Of a DNA stretch of 64,000 bases, positions 8,005 through 16,786 are shown in pieces. Location: the NCBI RefSeq assembly GCF_040253615.1, contig NZ_JBEJGY010000004.1, positions 3,968,001-4,032,000 on the forward strand. The letters are read 5' to 3'. The first letter of the stretch is position 1. The number at the start of each line of letters is the position of its first letter. The stretch comes from Streptomyces sp. Edi4 (GTDB lineage Bacteria > Actinomycetota > Actinomycetes > Streptomycetales > Streptomycetaceae). The notes under the pieces are model-generated. The model did not search any database, was not told the DNA's origin, and was given only the letters and a program-made list of their open reading frames with translations. Made by a program: the position numbers and the translations under genes.

Positions 8005-9935
8005 CCGAGAAGACTTTCACCACCGTCCTGCACGTCCAGCTGGGCGGCTCCGTCCTTCCCGACGAGCTCGCGCTGCGGCTCGTCGAGGGCTGGGTGGACT
8101 CCTCGGTGAACGTGCCTGCCGCCTTCCAGCTCACGTTCAGCGACAAGGACAGCAAGGTCACCACCAAGTTCCCGATGCTGAAGATCGGGGCGAAGGTCGT
8201 CATCAGCCCGTTCACCGACGGCCGGCGCGGCGAGCCGATGATGACCGGCGAGGTCACCGCCCTGGAGATGGACTCGGAGCCCGGCATGGGCCGCCATCTG
8301 CTGGTGCGCGGCTACGATCCCGGCCACCGGCTGCTGCGCAACCGCCGCGTCGAGGGCTACCCGAACATGACGGCATCCGACATCGTGCGCCAGATCGCCG
8401 GGCAGAACGGCCTGAAGATCGGCAAGATCGAGTCGACGTCCACGGTGTACGACCTGGCGACCCAGCCCAACATCACCGACTGGGACTTCCTGTCGCGCCT
8501 GGCCGCCGAGAACGACGTGCGGCTGTCCTTCGACAACGAGGGCAAGCTCAACTTCGCCGGGCTCGACCCCGCGTCCGGCGCCCCGTCCGACACCACCCCG
8601 GCCGCGCAGAGCCCCTACGTCCTGGACTTCGGGGCGAACAACCTGCACAGCCGGGCCACGATGACGGCGGCCGGGCAGGTCAGGAAGGTCAACGTGCGCG
8701 GCTGGGACATGCGCACCCGGCAGAAGCTCCAGGCGCCCCTGCCCGCGGTCCAGAGCAAGGACATCTCCGCCGACATGACCCCGGGCCAGGTGACGCTGCC
8801 CTTCGGCGCCTCCGAGCTCACCGCCACGCAGGTCCCGTACACCACGCTTTCGCAGGTCACGCACGCCTCGCAGGCACTGGCCGACGACGTGGCGGGCTCC
8901 TTCGCCGAGCTGGAGGTCGCCGTCACCGGCAACCCCAGTCTCACGCCGGGCACCCCCGTGGCCCTGAAGGGCGCGGGCTTCCCCTTCGAGGGCAAGTACA
9001 CCGCGACCGGCGTGCGCCACGTCTTCGCGTCGGGCGACCTGTACACGACGTGGCTGACCGTCTCGGGCCGCCAGTTCCGTTCGCTGTACGGGCTCGCCGC
9101 GGGCGGCACCGACCAGGCGCCCCCCATGCCGGGTGTCGCGGTCGCCCTGGTCACCAACACCAAGGACCCGCTGCGCATGGGCCGGGTCAGGCTGTCCTTC
9201 CCGTGGCTGTCCGCGACGTACGAGAGCGACTGGTGCCGGGTCGCGCAGTTCGGCGGCAAGGGCGGCGGCGGGCTGCTGCTGCCCGAGGTCAACGACGAGG
9301 TGCTGTGCGCCTTCGACCGCGGCTCCCTCGAGCACCCGTACGTCATCGCCGGGCTCTACAACGGCGTCGACAAGCACACCCGCGAACCCGACAACTATCC
9401 GGCCGTCGACCCGACCAGCGGGCAGATCAACTGGCGCTCCCTGACCGGGCGCAGCGGCCACACCGTCGAACTCCTCGAAGAGGGCGGGGCCGCGCGCCTG
9501 TCCAGCGGCATCCGGCTGCGCACCGGCAAGGGCCGACTGCACATCCAGATGAACGAGGCGAAGACCTCGATCACCATCGACAGCGACGGCAGCGTCGAGA
9601 TCAAGGGCAACCGGAGCGTCGACATCGAGGCGGGCGCCGACCTGTCCCTGAAGGCCGGCGGCATGATCAACATGAAGGCGGGCGGCGCCATCGAGATCGG
9701 CGCCGGCATGGGCGTCAACATCGACGCGGGGGGCGAGTTCACCGCGAAGGCCGGTGGCGAGGCGTCCGTCCTCGCGGGCGGCGTGGTGACGGTGGACGCG
9801 CTGGGCGAAGTGGTCCTCAACGCGGTCGCCAACACCACGATCAACGGCGGTACCGTCATCGTCAACGGCATGGCCGGCCTGCTCCTGAACTCCCTGGGCG
9901 GGCCTCCGCTGGCCAACGGCATGCCGGTCCTCTAG
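8001..9935 (+). CDS. cis8: VgrG-like spike protein
   Basis: This 644-aa protein is the trimeric central spike at the particle tip (gp27-gp5/VgrG fold, Afp8-like). The N-terminal half (about 1-370) is the phage GpD/gp27-like hub, with VRGYDPGHRLLRNRRVEGY and TDWDFLSRLAAENDVRL. An OB-fold follows (about 375-470) with PLRMGRVRLSFPWLS, WCRVAQFGGKGGG and LPEVNDEVLCAF. From about residue 515 a repetitive beta-helix follows (IEIGAGMGVNIDAGGEFTAK), shaped for membrane puncture. No extra C-terminal toxin or PAAR-binding domain is visible. The GTG start overlaps the LysM gene stop by 4 bases. Confidence 0.95.
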   Translation: MTEKTFTTVLHVQLGGSVLPDELALRLVEGWVDSSVNVPAAFQLTFSDKDSKVTTKFPMLKIGAKVVISPFTDGRRGEPMMTGEVTALEMDSEPGMGRHLLVRGYDPGHRLLRNRRVEGYPNMTASDIVRQIAGQNGLKIGKIESTSTVYDLATQPNITDWDFLSRLAAENDVRLSFDNEGKLNFAGLDPASGAPSDTTPAAQSPYVLDFGANNLHSRATMTAAGQVRKVNVRGWDMRTRQKLQAPLPAVQSKDISADMTPGQVTLPFGASELTATQVPYTTLSQVTHASQALADDVAGSFAELEVAVTGNPSLTPGTPVALKGAGFPFEGKYTATGVRHVFASGDLYTTWLTVSGRQFRSLYGLAAGGTDQAPPMPGVAVALVTNTKDPLRMGRVRLSFPWLSATYESDWCRVAQFGGKGGGGLLLPEVNDEVLCAFDRGSLEHPYVIAGLYNGVDKHTREPDNYPAVDPTSGQINWRSLTGRSGHTVELLEEGGAARLSSGIRLRTGKGRLHIQMNEAKTSITIDSDGSVEIKGNRSVDIEAGADLSLKAGGMINMKAGGAIEIGAGMGVNIDAGGEFTAKAGGEASVLAGGVVTVDALGEVVLNAVANTTINGGTVIVNGMAGLLLNSLGGPPLANGMPVL

Positions 9936-9945
9936 GAGAGTCGAG

Positions 9946-10386
9946 ATGAGCGAACATTTCGTCGGGGCCGGCTGGGCCTTCCCGATGCGCACCGAGCCGG
10001 GCGGCGGCATCGCCCTGGCCCGGCGCGACCGCGAGATCGAGGAGTCGATGCGCCTGGTGCTCGCGACGGCGCCGGGCGAGCGGCCGATGCGCCCCGAATT
10101 CGGCTGCGCCGTCCACGACTTGGTGTTCGCGCCGGTCAACGACGCCACCGCCGGGCGCATCCGCTACGAGGTGCGCAACTCGCTCGACCGCTGGGAGCCC
10201 CGGATCGAGGTCGAGGACGTCACGGTGACCCCGGCGCCCGACGAGCCGACCGTGCTCCACATCGACGTGCGCTACTCGGTGCGGGGCACCAACAACCCGC
10301 GCAGCCTCGTCTTCCCCTTCTATGTGATTCCCTCCGAGGGCGGCGACGAGCCAGGCCCGACGCCCGGCGAAAGCGAACGACACTGA
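9946..10386 (+). CDS. cis9: gp25/GPW-like baseplate protein
   Basis: This 146-aa protein has the T4 gp25/lysozyme-like baseplate fold (Afp9-like), which nucleates sheath assembly at the baseplate. Visible motifs are the early GWAFPMR, the central EIEESMRLVLATAPGERPMRPEFGC, which is the family's signature (E..I...L.T..GER...P.FG), and the later VRNSLDRWEPRIEVEDV. The ATG at 9946 lies just after GGAGAG. The stop TGA overlaps the ATG of the gpJ-like gene (TGATG), so gp25 and gpJ are likely made in step, consistent with their direct contact in baseplate wedges. Confidence 0.95.
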   Translation: MSEHFVGAGWAFPMRTEPGGGIALARRDREIEESMRLVLATAPGERPMRPEFGCAVHDLVFAPVNDATAGRIRYEVRNSLDRWEPRIEVEDVTVTPAPDEPTVLHIDVRYSVRGTNNPRSLVFPFYVIPSEGGDEPGPTPGESERH

Positions 10387-12332
10387 TGGCCCTGCCCGCA
10401 CCCCACCTCGACGACCGCCGCTTCCAGCAGTTCGTCGACGACGCCAAGCGCTACATCCAGCAGCGCTGCCCGGAATGGAGCGACCACAACGTCTCCGACC
10501 CGGGTGTCACCCTGATCGAGGCCGTCGCGCACATGGCCGACCAGGTCGTCTACCGTCTCAACCGCGTGCCCGAGAAGAACCAGCTGGCCTTCCTCGACCT
10601 GCTGGGCGTGACCCTGTTCCCGCCGTCGGCGGCCCGCGCGGCGGTGACGTTCTGGCTCTCGGCCCCGCAGCCCGAACCCGTCGTGCTGCCCCGGGGCACG
10701 GAGGTCGCCACCGGCCGCACCGAGACGGAGGAGGCGGTGGTCTTCGCCTCCGAGGACGATCTGACGATCGTGCCGTGCAGCCTCTCCCACGTGCTGCGCC
10801 AGCCCGCCGCGTCCAAGCCGGAGGACTGCTCGCAGGACGTGCTCGGCGGCAACGACGTGTCGGTGTTCAGCTCCGGCCCGCTCCCCGGCGACGTCCTGCT
10901 CTTCGGCCTGTCGGCGGCGCTGCCGCACTGCACCGCCGCGCTGCGCCTGGACAGCCGCGTCGACGGTGTCGGCGTCGACCCGCGCCAGCCACCGCTGGTG
11001 TGGGAGGCCTGGACGGCCGACGGCTGGACCGAGTGCGAGGTCGCCGAGGACTCCACCGGCGGCCTCAACCGCCCCGGCGAGGTCATCCTGCACATGCCGG
11101 CCGCGCACGCCGTCTCCCGGATGGGCGGCCTCGACGCGGGCTGGCTGCGCTGCCGGGTCGTGGAGGCCGCCCCCGGCCAGCCCTTCTACAGCGTCTCGCC
11201 GACCGTGCGCGGCGCCTCCGCCTTCACCATCGGCGGCACCACCCGCGTCTCGCACTCCGACACCGTGCGCGACGAGTCGCTGGGCGACTCCGAGGGCGTC
11301 CCCGGGCAGCGGCTGTTGCTGGCGCACGCGCCCGTCGTCGGCGGCGTCCGCCTGGAGATCTCGGCGGGCGAGGGCTGGGAGGAGTGGGAGATGGTGGGCG
11401 ACTTCGCCTCCTCGGCCCCCTTCGACCGGCACTTCACCCTGGACGCGGCGACCGGCGAGATAGCCTTCGGCCCCGCTGTGCGCCAACCCGACGGCTCGGT
11501 ACGGCAGTTCGGCGCCGTACCGATCAAGGGCGCCGCCATCCGCGCGTCGCGGTACGGCACCGGCGGCGGCCGCTTTGGCAATGTGGCCCGGGGCGCCATC
11601 CAGGTGCTGCGCAGCTCCATCCCGTACATCTCCCGCGTGGAGAACCGGGAGGCCGCGCGCGGCGGTGTGGACGGCGAGACCGTCGAGGAGGCCAAGACGC
11701 GCGCGCCGATCGCGCTGCGCGCCCAGGAGCGGGCCGTGACCGCCCGCGACTACGAGGAGCTGGCCCGCCGGGCCGCGCCCGAGACGGCCCGCATCGCCTG
11801 TCTGGCGGCGGACGACGTCGAGTCGGGCGACAACGCGGTACGGGTCCTCGTGGTCCCCCAGGCCGTGCCGGACCGGGGCGGCCGGCTGCGCTTCGAGCAA
11901 CTGGTGCCCGGCGACGAGCTGTTGGGCCGCGTCACGTCCTTCCTCGACGAGCGGCGCCCCCTTGGCACCCGGCTCGCGGTGGGGCCGCCGTTCTACCAGG
12001 GCGTCACGGTGGTGGCGACCCTGCACTCCTTCCGCGCCGCCAAGGCCGACTACGTACGCGACGAGGCACTGAACGCGCTCTACTCCTACCTGGACCCGCT
12101 GACCGGCGGCGCCCACGGCACGGGCTGGCCCTTCGGGCGGCCGCTGCGCGCGGGCGAGATCTTCGCGGCGCTCCAGCGCGTGCCGGGTGTCGAGCTGGTC
12201 GACGAGGTCCTGCTGCACCCGGCGGACCCGCTGACCGGCCGCAGGGGCGATGCCACCGACCGCATCGAGCTGTCCCCCTCGGCGCTCCTGTTCCCCTTCG
12301 ACCACCGCGTCCGCGTGATCGAGGCCCGATGA
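10386..12332 (+). CDS. cis11: Baseplate J-like wedge protein
   Basis: This 648-aa protein corresponds to the gpJ/gp6-like wedge component (Afp11). The N-terminus has PHLDDRRFQQFVDDAKRYIQ and EWSDHNVSDPGVTLIEAVAHMADQ, characteristic of baseplate J/gp47 proteins. The C-terminal half has the gpJ core: GGVDGETVEEAKTRAPIAL, RAQERAVTARDYEELARRAAP and a final YSYLDPLTGG..GTGWPFGRPL. It overlaps gp25 by one base and the next gene by 4 bases. Wedges made by this protein encircle the spike hub and transmit the contraction trigger. Size and motif order match the family, with no sign of truncation. Confidence 0.94.
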   Translation: MALPAPHLDDRRFQQFVDDAKRYIQQRCPEWSDHNVSDPGVTLIEAVAHMADQVVYRLNRVPEKNQLAFLDLLGVTLFPPSAARAAVTFWLSAPQPEPVVLPRGTEVATGRTETEEAVVFASEDDLTIVPCSLSHVLRQPAASKPEDCSQDVLGGNDVSVFSSGPLPGDVLLFGLSAALPHCTAALRLDSRVDGVGVDPRQPPLVWEAWTADGWTECEVAEDSTGGLNRPGEVILHMPAAHAVSRMGGLDAGWLRCRVVEAAPGQPFYSVSPTVRGASAFTIGGTTRVSHSDTVRDESLGDSEGVPGQRLLLAHAPVVGGVRLEISAGEGWEEWEMVGDFASSAPFDRHFTLDAATGEIAFGPAVRQPDGSVRQFGAVPIKGAAIRASRYGTGGGRFGNVARGAIQVLRSSIPYISRVENREAARGGVDGETVEEAKTRAPIALRAQERAVTARDYEELARRAAPETARIACLAADDVESGDNAVRVLVVPQAVPDRGGRLRFEQLVPGDELLGRVTSFLDERRPLGTRLAVGPPFYQGVTVVATLHSFRAAKADYVRDEALNALYSYLDPLTGGAHGTGWPFGRPLRAGEIFAALQRVPGVELVDEVLLHPADPLTGRRGDATDRIELSPSALLFPFDHRVRVIEAR

Positions 12333-12895
12333 GCGCGCGCGGCACCATCGAAGGGCTCGGCTCCTCGCACCCGCTGGGCACCCAGCTGCCCGCGGTGTAC
12401 GCCGACGACGACTTCGCCCAGCGTTTCGTCTCGGGCCTCGACGTGGTCCTTGCCCCGCTGTTCAACGTGCTCGACTGCCTGGAGGCCTACTTCGACCCGG
12501 CGCTCGCGCCGGAGGACTTCGTGGACTGGCTCACCACCTGGGTCGGCACGGAACTCGACGGCACCGAGTCCATCGAGGTGCGCAGGCACGCCGTGGCGAC
12601 GGCGGTCTCGCTGCACCGCGTGCGCGGCACCGCGCAGGGCCTGGCGCGCGCCGTCGAGCTGGCCTTCGGGGTGCGCCCCGAGATCACCGAGAGCGGCGGC
12701 GCGTCCTGGTCGGCCCGCCCGCTCGGGCCCTTCCCGGGCGAGCCCCGGGCCTCACTCCGGGTGACCCTCCGGGTCTCCGACCCCTCCAGCGTCGACCCCT
12801 ACCGCCTCCAGGCGGTGGTGGCGGCGGCCCGCCCCGCCCACCTCCCTTTCACGGCCGAGGTATCCGCCACAACCCTTACCCACGAAGGGAACTGA
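12329..12895 (+). CDS. cis12: Phage tail protein I-like baseplate component
   Basis: This 188-aa protein is of the gpI/gp7 type (Afp12-like), the partner of the gpJ-like wedge. It contains the characteristic HPLGTQLPAVYADDDFAQRF, then VDWLTTWVGTELD and the conserved RHAVATAVSLHRVRGTAQGL, and ends with a beta-rich segment after RPARPAHLPF-type residues. ATG 12329 overlaps the gpJ stop as ATGA. It is the last baseplate gene before the membrane protein gene, 6 bases from its ATG, so all three likely share one mRNA. It is shorter than Afp12, as is usual in actinobacterial clusters. Confidence 0.92.
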   Translation: MSARGTIEGLGSSHPLGTQLPAVYADDDFAQRFVSGLDVVLAPLFNVLDCLEAYFDPALAPEDFVDWLTTWVGTELDGTESIEVRRHAVATAVSLHRVRGTAQGLARAVELAFGVRPEITESGGASWSARPLGPFPGEPRASLRVTLRVSDPSSVDPYRLQAVVAAARPAHLPFTAEVSATTLTHEGN

Positions 12896-12901
12896 CCTTT
12901 C

Positions 12902-14197
12902 ATGTCCACCCCGGCCATGGTCCCCTGCCCCGACTGCGGCACCCCGGCCCGCGCCACCGGCCAGTCGTTCTGCGACTCCTGCGGAGCCTTCCTGCGCTGG
13001 ACGGCGCCGACGCCCCCGTCGGTCCCCATGGCCGACACGCCCGCGCCCGCGCCCGCCCCCGACGCCCCCGCCAAGCCGTCCCCTGCCACCACCCCGGAGG
13101 CGACGACGACCCCGCTGCCGACGGTGGGCCACGAGTCGGCCGCGCCCCGTCCTGAGCGGGCGGCGGCGCGCCCGGAGCCCGAACGCCCCGAGGCCGCCCC
13201 GGCGACGCCCCCGGCCCCCGCCGCGTCCGCCGCGTCCGCCGCGTCCGCCGCGTCCGCGAAGACCCTCGACGGACCCAGGGGGGACACCACGGCGAACGCC
13301 TCCGGGGACGACACCGGGGACACCACCCCGCTCCCCGAGGTGCGCAGGCCCTCCGCGACGGACGCCGCGCGCGCCCTGCTCGTCCCCGTGGAGGAGGCAT
13401 CGGCGCCCCGGCCCCCCGAGGCACCCGGCACCGTGCTGCCCGGCCGTCCCGAGGCGGCCCGTCCCAAGGTCCGCACGGCGACGCCCGCTCCCGAACCGGA
13501 GAACGGCACCCCCTGCCCCGCCTGCTCCACCGCCAACCACCAGCACCGCAACTTCTGCCGCAGCTGCGCGACCCCGCTGACGCCGCGCCGCCAGGACACC
13601 GGTTCGGGCCCGTACGCGGGCCAGCGTCCGCCGCTGCACCGCGACCGCAAGCGCTGGATCGCGCGGGCCCTGGTGGCGCTGGTGGTCGTGGGCCTGGTCG
13701 TGGGCGGCGTGTTCGGCGGCCCCCCGGCGGCCCGCGCGGTGCAGGACCACTTCGCCAAGCGGGTGGCCGCGCACCCGGTGTCGTGGACGGCGTCCCACTC
13801 CGACCCCAAGCACGGCGCGGAACTGGCCGGCGACAGCTACTCCAACACGTGGTGGGGCACCGGGTACGCGGGTGACGCCGAGGGCACCTACCTGGAGGCG
13901 ACGTTCGGGCAGCCGACGGACCTGCTCGCGCTGCTGATCACACCGGGCACCTCCAAGCGCCAGGGCCAGCAGTCGGAGCAGGCGAGGCCCCAGGAGTTCG
14001 ACCTGGTGGTCACGGACTCCAGCGGCAAGCAGCACATCTCGCACCAGTCGCTCAACGACGGCGGCGTCCAGCGCATCGACGTCCGCGTACGGAACGCGGC
14101 ATCGGCCCGCATCATCCTGCGCTCGGCGTTCGGCGCGGCGAAGGACAAGCAGGTGGCGATCGCGGAGGTGGAGTTCTTCAGCCGCTCCAAGAACTGA
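12902..14197 (+). CDS. cisA: CisA-like membrane protein: two zinc ribbons, TM helix, NADase-type glycan-binding domain
   Basis: This 431-aa protein closes the CIS operon. From the N-terminus it has a zinc ribbon (C9-x2-C12 and C24-x2-C27), a ~175-residue Pro/Ala/Thr-rich disordered region containing an (AAS)n run, a second zinc ribbon near residues 205-222 (CPACSTANHQHRNFCRSC), a single transmembrane helix near 254-272 (ALVALVVVGLVVGGVF) and an external C-terminal discoidin-like domain ending VAIAEVEFFSRSKN. That last domain matches the 'NADase-type glycan-binding' family. A membrane protein named CisA, linked to CIS-mediated cell death in Streptomyces, has comparable topology and locus position. 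The equivalence is inferred. The orientation predicted is cytoplasmic ribbons facing the particle and the beta-domain outside. Confidence 0.85.
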   Translation: MSTPAMVPCPDCGTPARATGQSFCDSCGAFLRWTAPTPPSVPMADTPAPAPAPDAPAKPSPATTPEATTTPLPTVGHESAAPRPERAAARPEPERPEAAPATPPAPAASAASAASAASAKTLDGPRGDTTANASGDDTGDTTPLPEVRRPSATDAARALLVPVEEASAPRPPEAPGTVLPGRPEAARPKVRTATPAPEPENGTPCPACSTANHQHRNFCRSCATPLTPRRQDTGSGPYAGQRPPLHRDRKRWIARALVALVVVGLVVGGVFGGPPAARAVQDHFAKRVAAHPVSWTASHSDPKHGAELAGDSYSNTWWGTGYAGDAEGTYLEATFGQPTDLLALLITPGTSKRQGQQSEQARPQEFDLVVTDSSGKQHISHQSLNDGGVQRIDVRVRNAASARIILRSAFGAAKDKQVAIAEVEFFSRSKN

Positions 14198-14221
14198 CCC
14201 ACCGCCCCGTTCGGGCACTCC

Positions 14222-14260
14222 GGCCCCCGTCTCCGGCACCCAGGTGCCGGGGCGGGGGCC
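14222..14260. terminator. Bidirectional terminator hairpin ending the CIS operon
   Basis: Arms at 14222-14240 and 14243-14260 pair as GGCCCCCG(tct)CCGGCACC with GGTGCCGG(gg)CGGGGGCC around a 2-base centre. It lies 25 bases after the CisA-like stop and 70 bases beyond the stop of the convergent ABC permease, so it can end both transcripts. There is no U-tract, as is usual in Streptomyces. Confidence 0.8.
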
Positions 14261-14329
14261 CGGCATATCCATAACACCCCCGCCGCGCCGAACCACTTGG
14301 CGCAGGATCTCGCCTGCGCCGATCAGCGG

Positions 14330-16786
14330 TCACTCCGGCGTACCCGCCAACTCCACCGCCCCGCGGCGCAAGGAGAGGCCGGCCGGAGTGACCGCCGAGA
14401 CGACGGCGAGCACCGCGCAGACACCCAGGGCCGCCGCGAGCGCCGCCCACGGGATCTCGATGGACGTCCGCACCGAGAGCACACCCAGCGCGCTCCACAT
14501 GCCCACCAGGTTGAGCCCGGCGACCAGCGCACCCAGCAGTCCGCCGACCACGACCACCATCAGCGCCTCGGCGCCCACCATCCGCAGTACCTGCCACTTG
14601 GTGGCGCCGGCCAGCCGCAGCACAGCCAGCTCGCGGACCCGGTCGGAGGTCGCCATGACCATGGCGTTGGCCAGGGAGATGCCGGTGTAGAGCAGGGCGA
14701 TGCCAAGGACCAGGAAGAAGCCCATCCGGGTCGTCCGGTTGGTCTCGGGGTACTTCGCCCGCACCCAGGCGTCCCTGGTGAGGACCGCTCCGCCCGACGC
14801 CCGCACCGCCTGACGCAGACCGGCGGCCACGGTGGCCGTGCCGGCACCGTCCGCACGGCGTACGTCGACCCGGTCGACAGGCGCCGCGGGGGCGTTGCGT
14901 GGGGTGACGTAGACGCCGTTGTTGCCGGTGCCGGTGGTCATCACCGCTGCGATCTTCAGGGACTTCCGCGTGCCGTCGCCCAGCCACACGTCCACCCGCT
15001 CGCCCACGGTGTGCTGCTGCCACTCCTCGTTGACGATGATCGAGTCGTCGTCCAGGTCACTCACCTTTCCCGCGGTGAGCGGGGGGCGGGCCGTTTCCGT
15101 GAGCGGCTTGGGCTCGGCGGCTCTGGCATCGGACTTGATGAGCGCCACGCCGTCCTCCAGGACGTACACGGCGCTCGACGAGCTCGCGGAAACCTCGGCT
15201 CCGGACACGGCCTGAAGCCGTTTCAGCGTCGCCTCGTCGAAGCCGGCGCCGTCCGCCGCGGTGACCACGAAGTCGGCGACCGTCTGCTCGCGTACCTCGG
15301 TGGCCTTCGCCTCGTCGAGGGTGGCGGCGGCGCCCAGCAGTGAGCCCGCCAGCGCGACCGTGACCAGCACGGGCGCCGCGACGGCGGCGGTGCGGCGCAC
15401 CCCGGCGGCGGCGTTCTCCCGCACCAGCATCCCGCAGGCGCCGGGCAGTTGGGCCGGCAGCCAGGCGATCAGCCTCACCAGCGGCCGCACCAGCACCGGC
15501 GCGAGCAGCGCGACCGCGGTGATCAGCAGCATGGGCCGGCTCACATACGTCTTGCGCTGAAGCAGGCCGCCCGGGTTCGTCGCCAGGGCCAGGGCCAGCG
15601 TGACCGCGGCGGTGATCAGCAGGCCCGCGCCGAACAGCCAACGGCCCCATGTCATCGGCCGGGTGTCCACGGCCGCCTCGCGCAGGGCCTCGGTGGGACC
15701 GGTGCGCCCCGCCCGCCAGGACGCGGCCAGCACGCCGCACAGAGCCACGAACAGGCCCGTCCAGAACGCCATGTGGTAGGGCCAGGTGTAGTCGCCGATG
15801 GTGAACCAGCGGGGCGCAAGGTTCTTGTCGACCGCCCACTCGGCGAGCTCGGGAGCCCCGTAGGAACCGAGTACACAGCCGGCGGCCGAGGCGAGCACAC
15901 CGACCGCGAGTGCTTCGGAGACGACCATGTGGCGGATCTGGCCCGGGGTCGCCCCGGCGGTGCGCAGCAGCCCGAACTCGCGGCGGCGCTGGGACACCGC
16001 GAACGCGAAGGTCGAGGCCACCACGAACACCGACACGAACCCGGTGACGCCTCCGGCCGTGCCGAACATGGCGTTCATCGCGGTCAGGGCCTCGCTGTCC
16101 CGGTCGGGGTCGGCGTCGGCGTACCGGCGCGCGTCCCCGGTGAGGACCTGGACGCCTTCGCTGCCGCGCACCGCCCCGCGCACGGCCGCCGCATCGGCGT
16201 CGACCACGAGCTGGAGGCTGCGCGGCGACAGTTCGGCGGCGCGGGGATCGGTGTAGAACACGGCGTTCTCGAAGCCGAGCCCGGCCACGGAGCCGACCAC
16301 GCGTACGGTGCCGCCGTCGGTCCGCACCCGGGCCCCCGGACGAGCCCAGTCACCGCTGACGACGACCTCGTCCGCGGCCTCGGGTGCGCGTCCCGCGTCG
16401 AGCCGGTACGGCGCGAAGGCCGCGGTGGACCAGGGATGGCCCACCAGATCGGCGGGCCCGCCCTCGCACCGCACGGCGAACGACCGGTCCTCGACGACGG
16501 TCCCCAGGTGGCGCAGCTTCGCGACCGCGTCGTCGGGCACGGCACGCGGCTGCGCGAGCTTCCGGGTGCGCTCGCCGATCGAAGTGGGCACCACAAGGGT
16601 GTCCTGGCCCTTGACCACGACCGGCGCGGCGGCGAACCGCTCCGGCCCCCGGCCGGGTGCGTCCAGCGAGGACGCCAGGGCAAGACCCATCACGGCGATC
16701 AGCGCCACGCCCAGGCAGAGGGCGACGAAACTGCCGACGAAGGTGGTCCAGCGGGTGCGCAGGGTGCGCAGCGCGGTGCTCAGCAC
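14330..16786 (-). CDS. FtsX/MacB-type ABC transporter permease
   Basis: This 818-aa membrane protein has two FtsX-like permease modules. Each has a large external loop and helices such as GSFVALCLGVALIAVMGLAL (N-terminal), VFVVASTFAFAVSQRRREF, and the C-terminal MGFFLVLGIALLYTGISLAN. The RRREFGLLRTAGATPGQI and RELAVLRLAGATKWQVLRM signatures are the typical FtsX coupling motifs. It pairs with the ATPase at 16780-17517, the start GTG overlapping that gene's stop by 7 bases. Such exporters typically expel antimicrobial peptides, lipids or antibiotics; the substrate here is unknown. The divergent two-component system probably controls it. Confidence 0.94.
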   Translation of the reverse strand: MLSTALRTLRTRWTTFVGSFVALCLGVALIAVMGLALASSLDAPGRGPERFAAAPVVVKGQDTLVVPTSIGERTRKLAQPRAVPDDAVAKLRHLGTVVEDRSFAVRCEGGPADLVGHPWSTAAFAPYRLDAGRAPEAADEVVVSGDWARPGARVRTDGGTVRVVGSVAGLGFENAVFYTDPRAAELSPRSLQLVVDADAAAVRGAVRGSEGVQVLTGDARRYADADPDRDSEALTAMNAMFGTAGGVTGFVSVFVVASTFAFAVSQRRREFGLLRTAGATPGQIRHMVVSEALAVGVLASAAGCVLGSYGAPELAEWAVDKNLAPRWFTIGDYTWPYHMAFWTGLFVALCGVLAASWRAGRTGPTEALREAAVDTRPMTWGRWLFGAGLLITAAVTLALALATNPGGLLQRKTYVSRPMLLITAVALLAPVLVRPLVRLIAWLPAQLPGACGMLVRENAAAGVRRTAAVAAPVLVTVALAGSLLGAAATLDEAKATEVREQTVADFVVTAADGAGFDEATLKRLQAVSGAEVSASSSSAVYVLEDGVALIKSDARAAEPKPLTETARPPLTAGKVSDLDDDSIIVNEEWQQHTVGERVDVWLGDGTRKSLKIAAVMTTGTGNNGVYVTPRNAPAAPVDRVDVRRADGAGTATVAAGLRQAVRASGGAVLTRDAWVRAKYPETNRTTRMGFFLVLGIALLYTGISLANAMVMATSDRVRELAVLRLAGATKWQVLRMVGAEALMVVVVGGLLGALVAGLNLVGMWSALGVLSVRTSIEIPWAALAAALGVCAVLAVVSAVTPAGLSLRRGAVELAGTPE

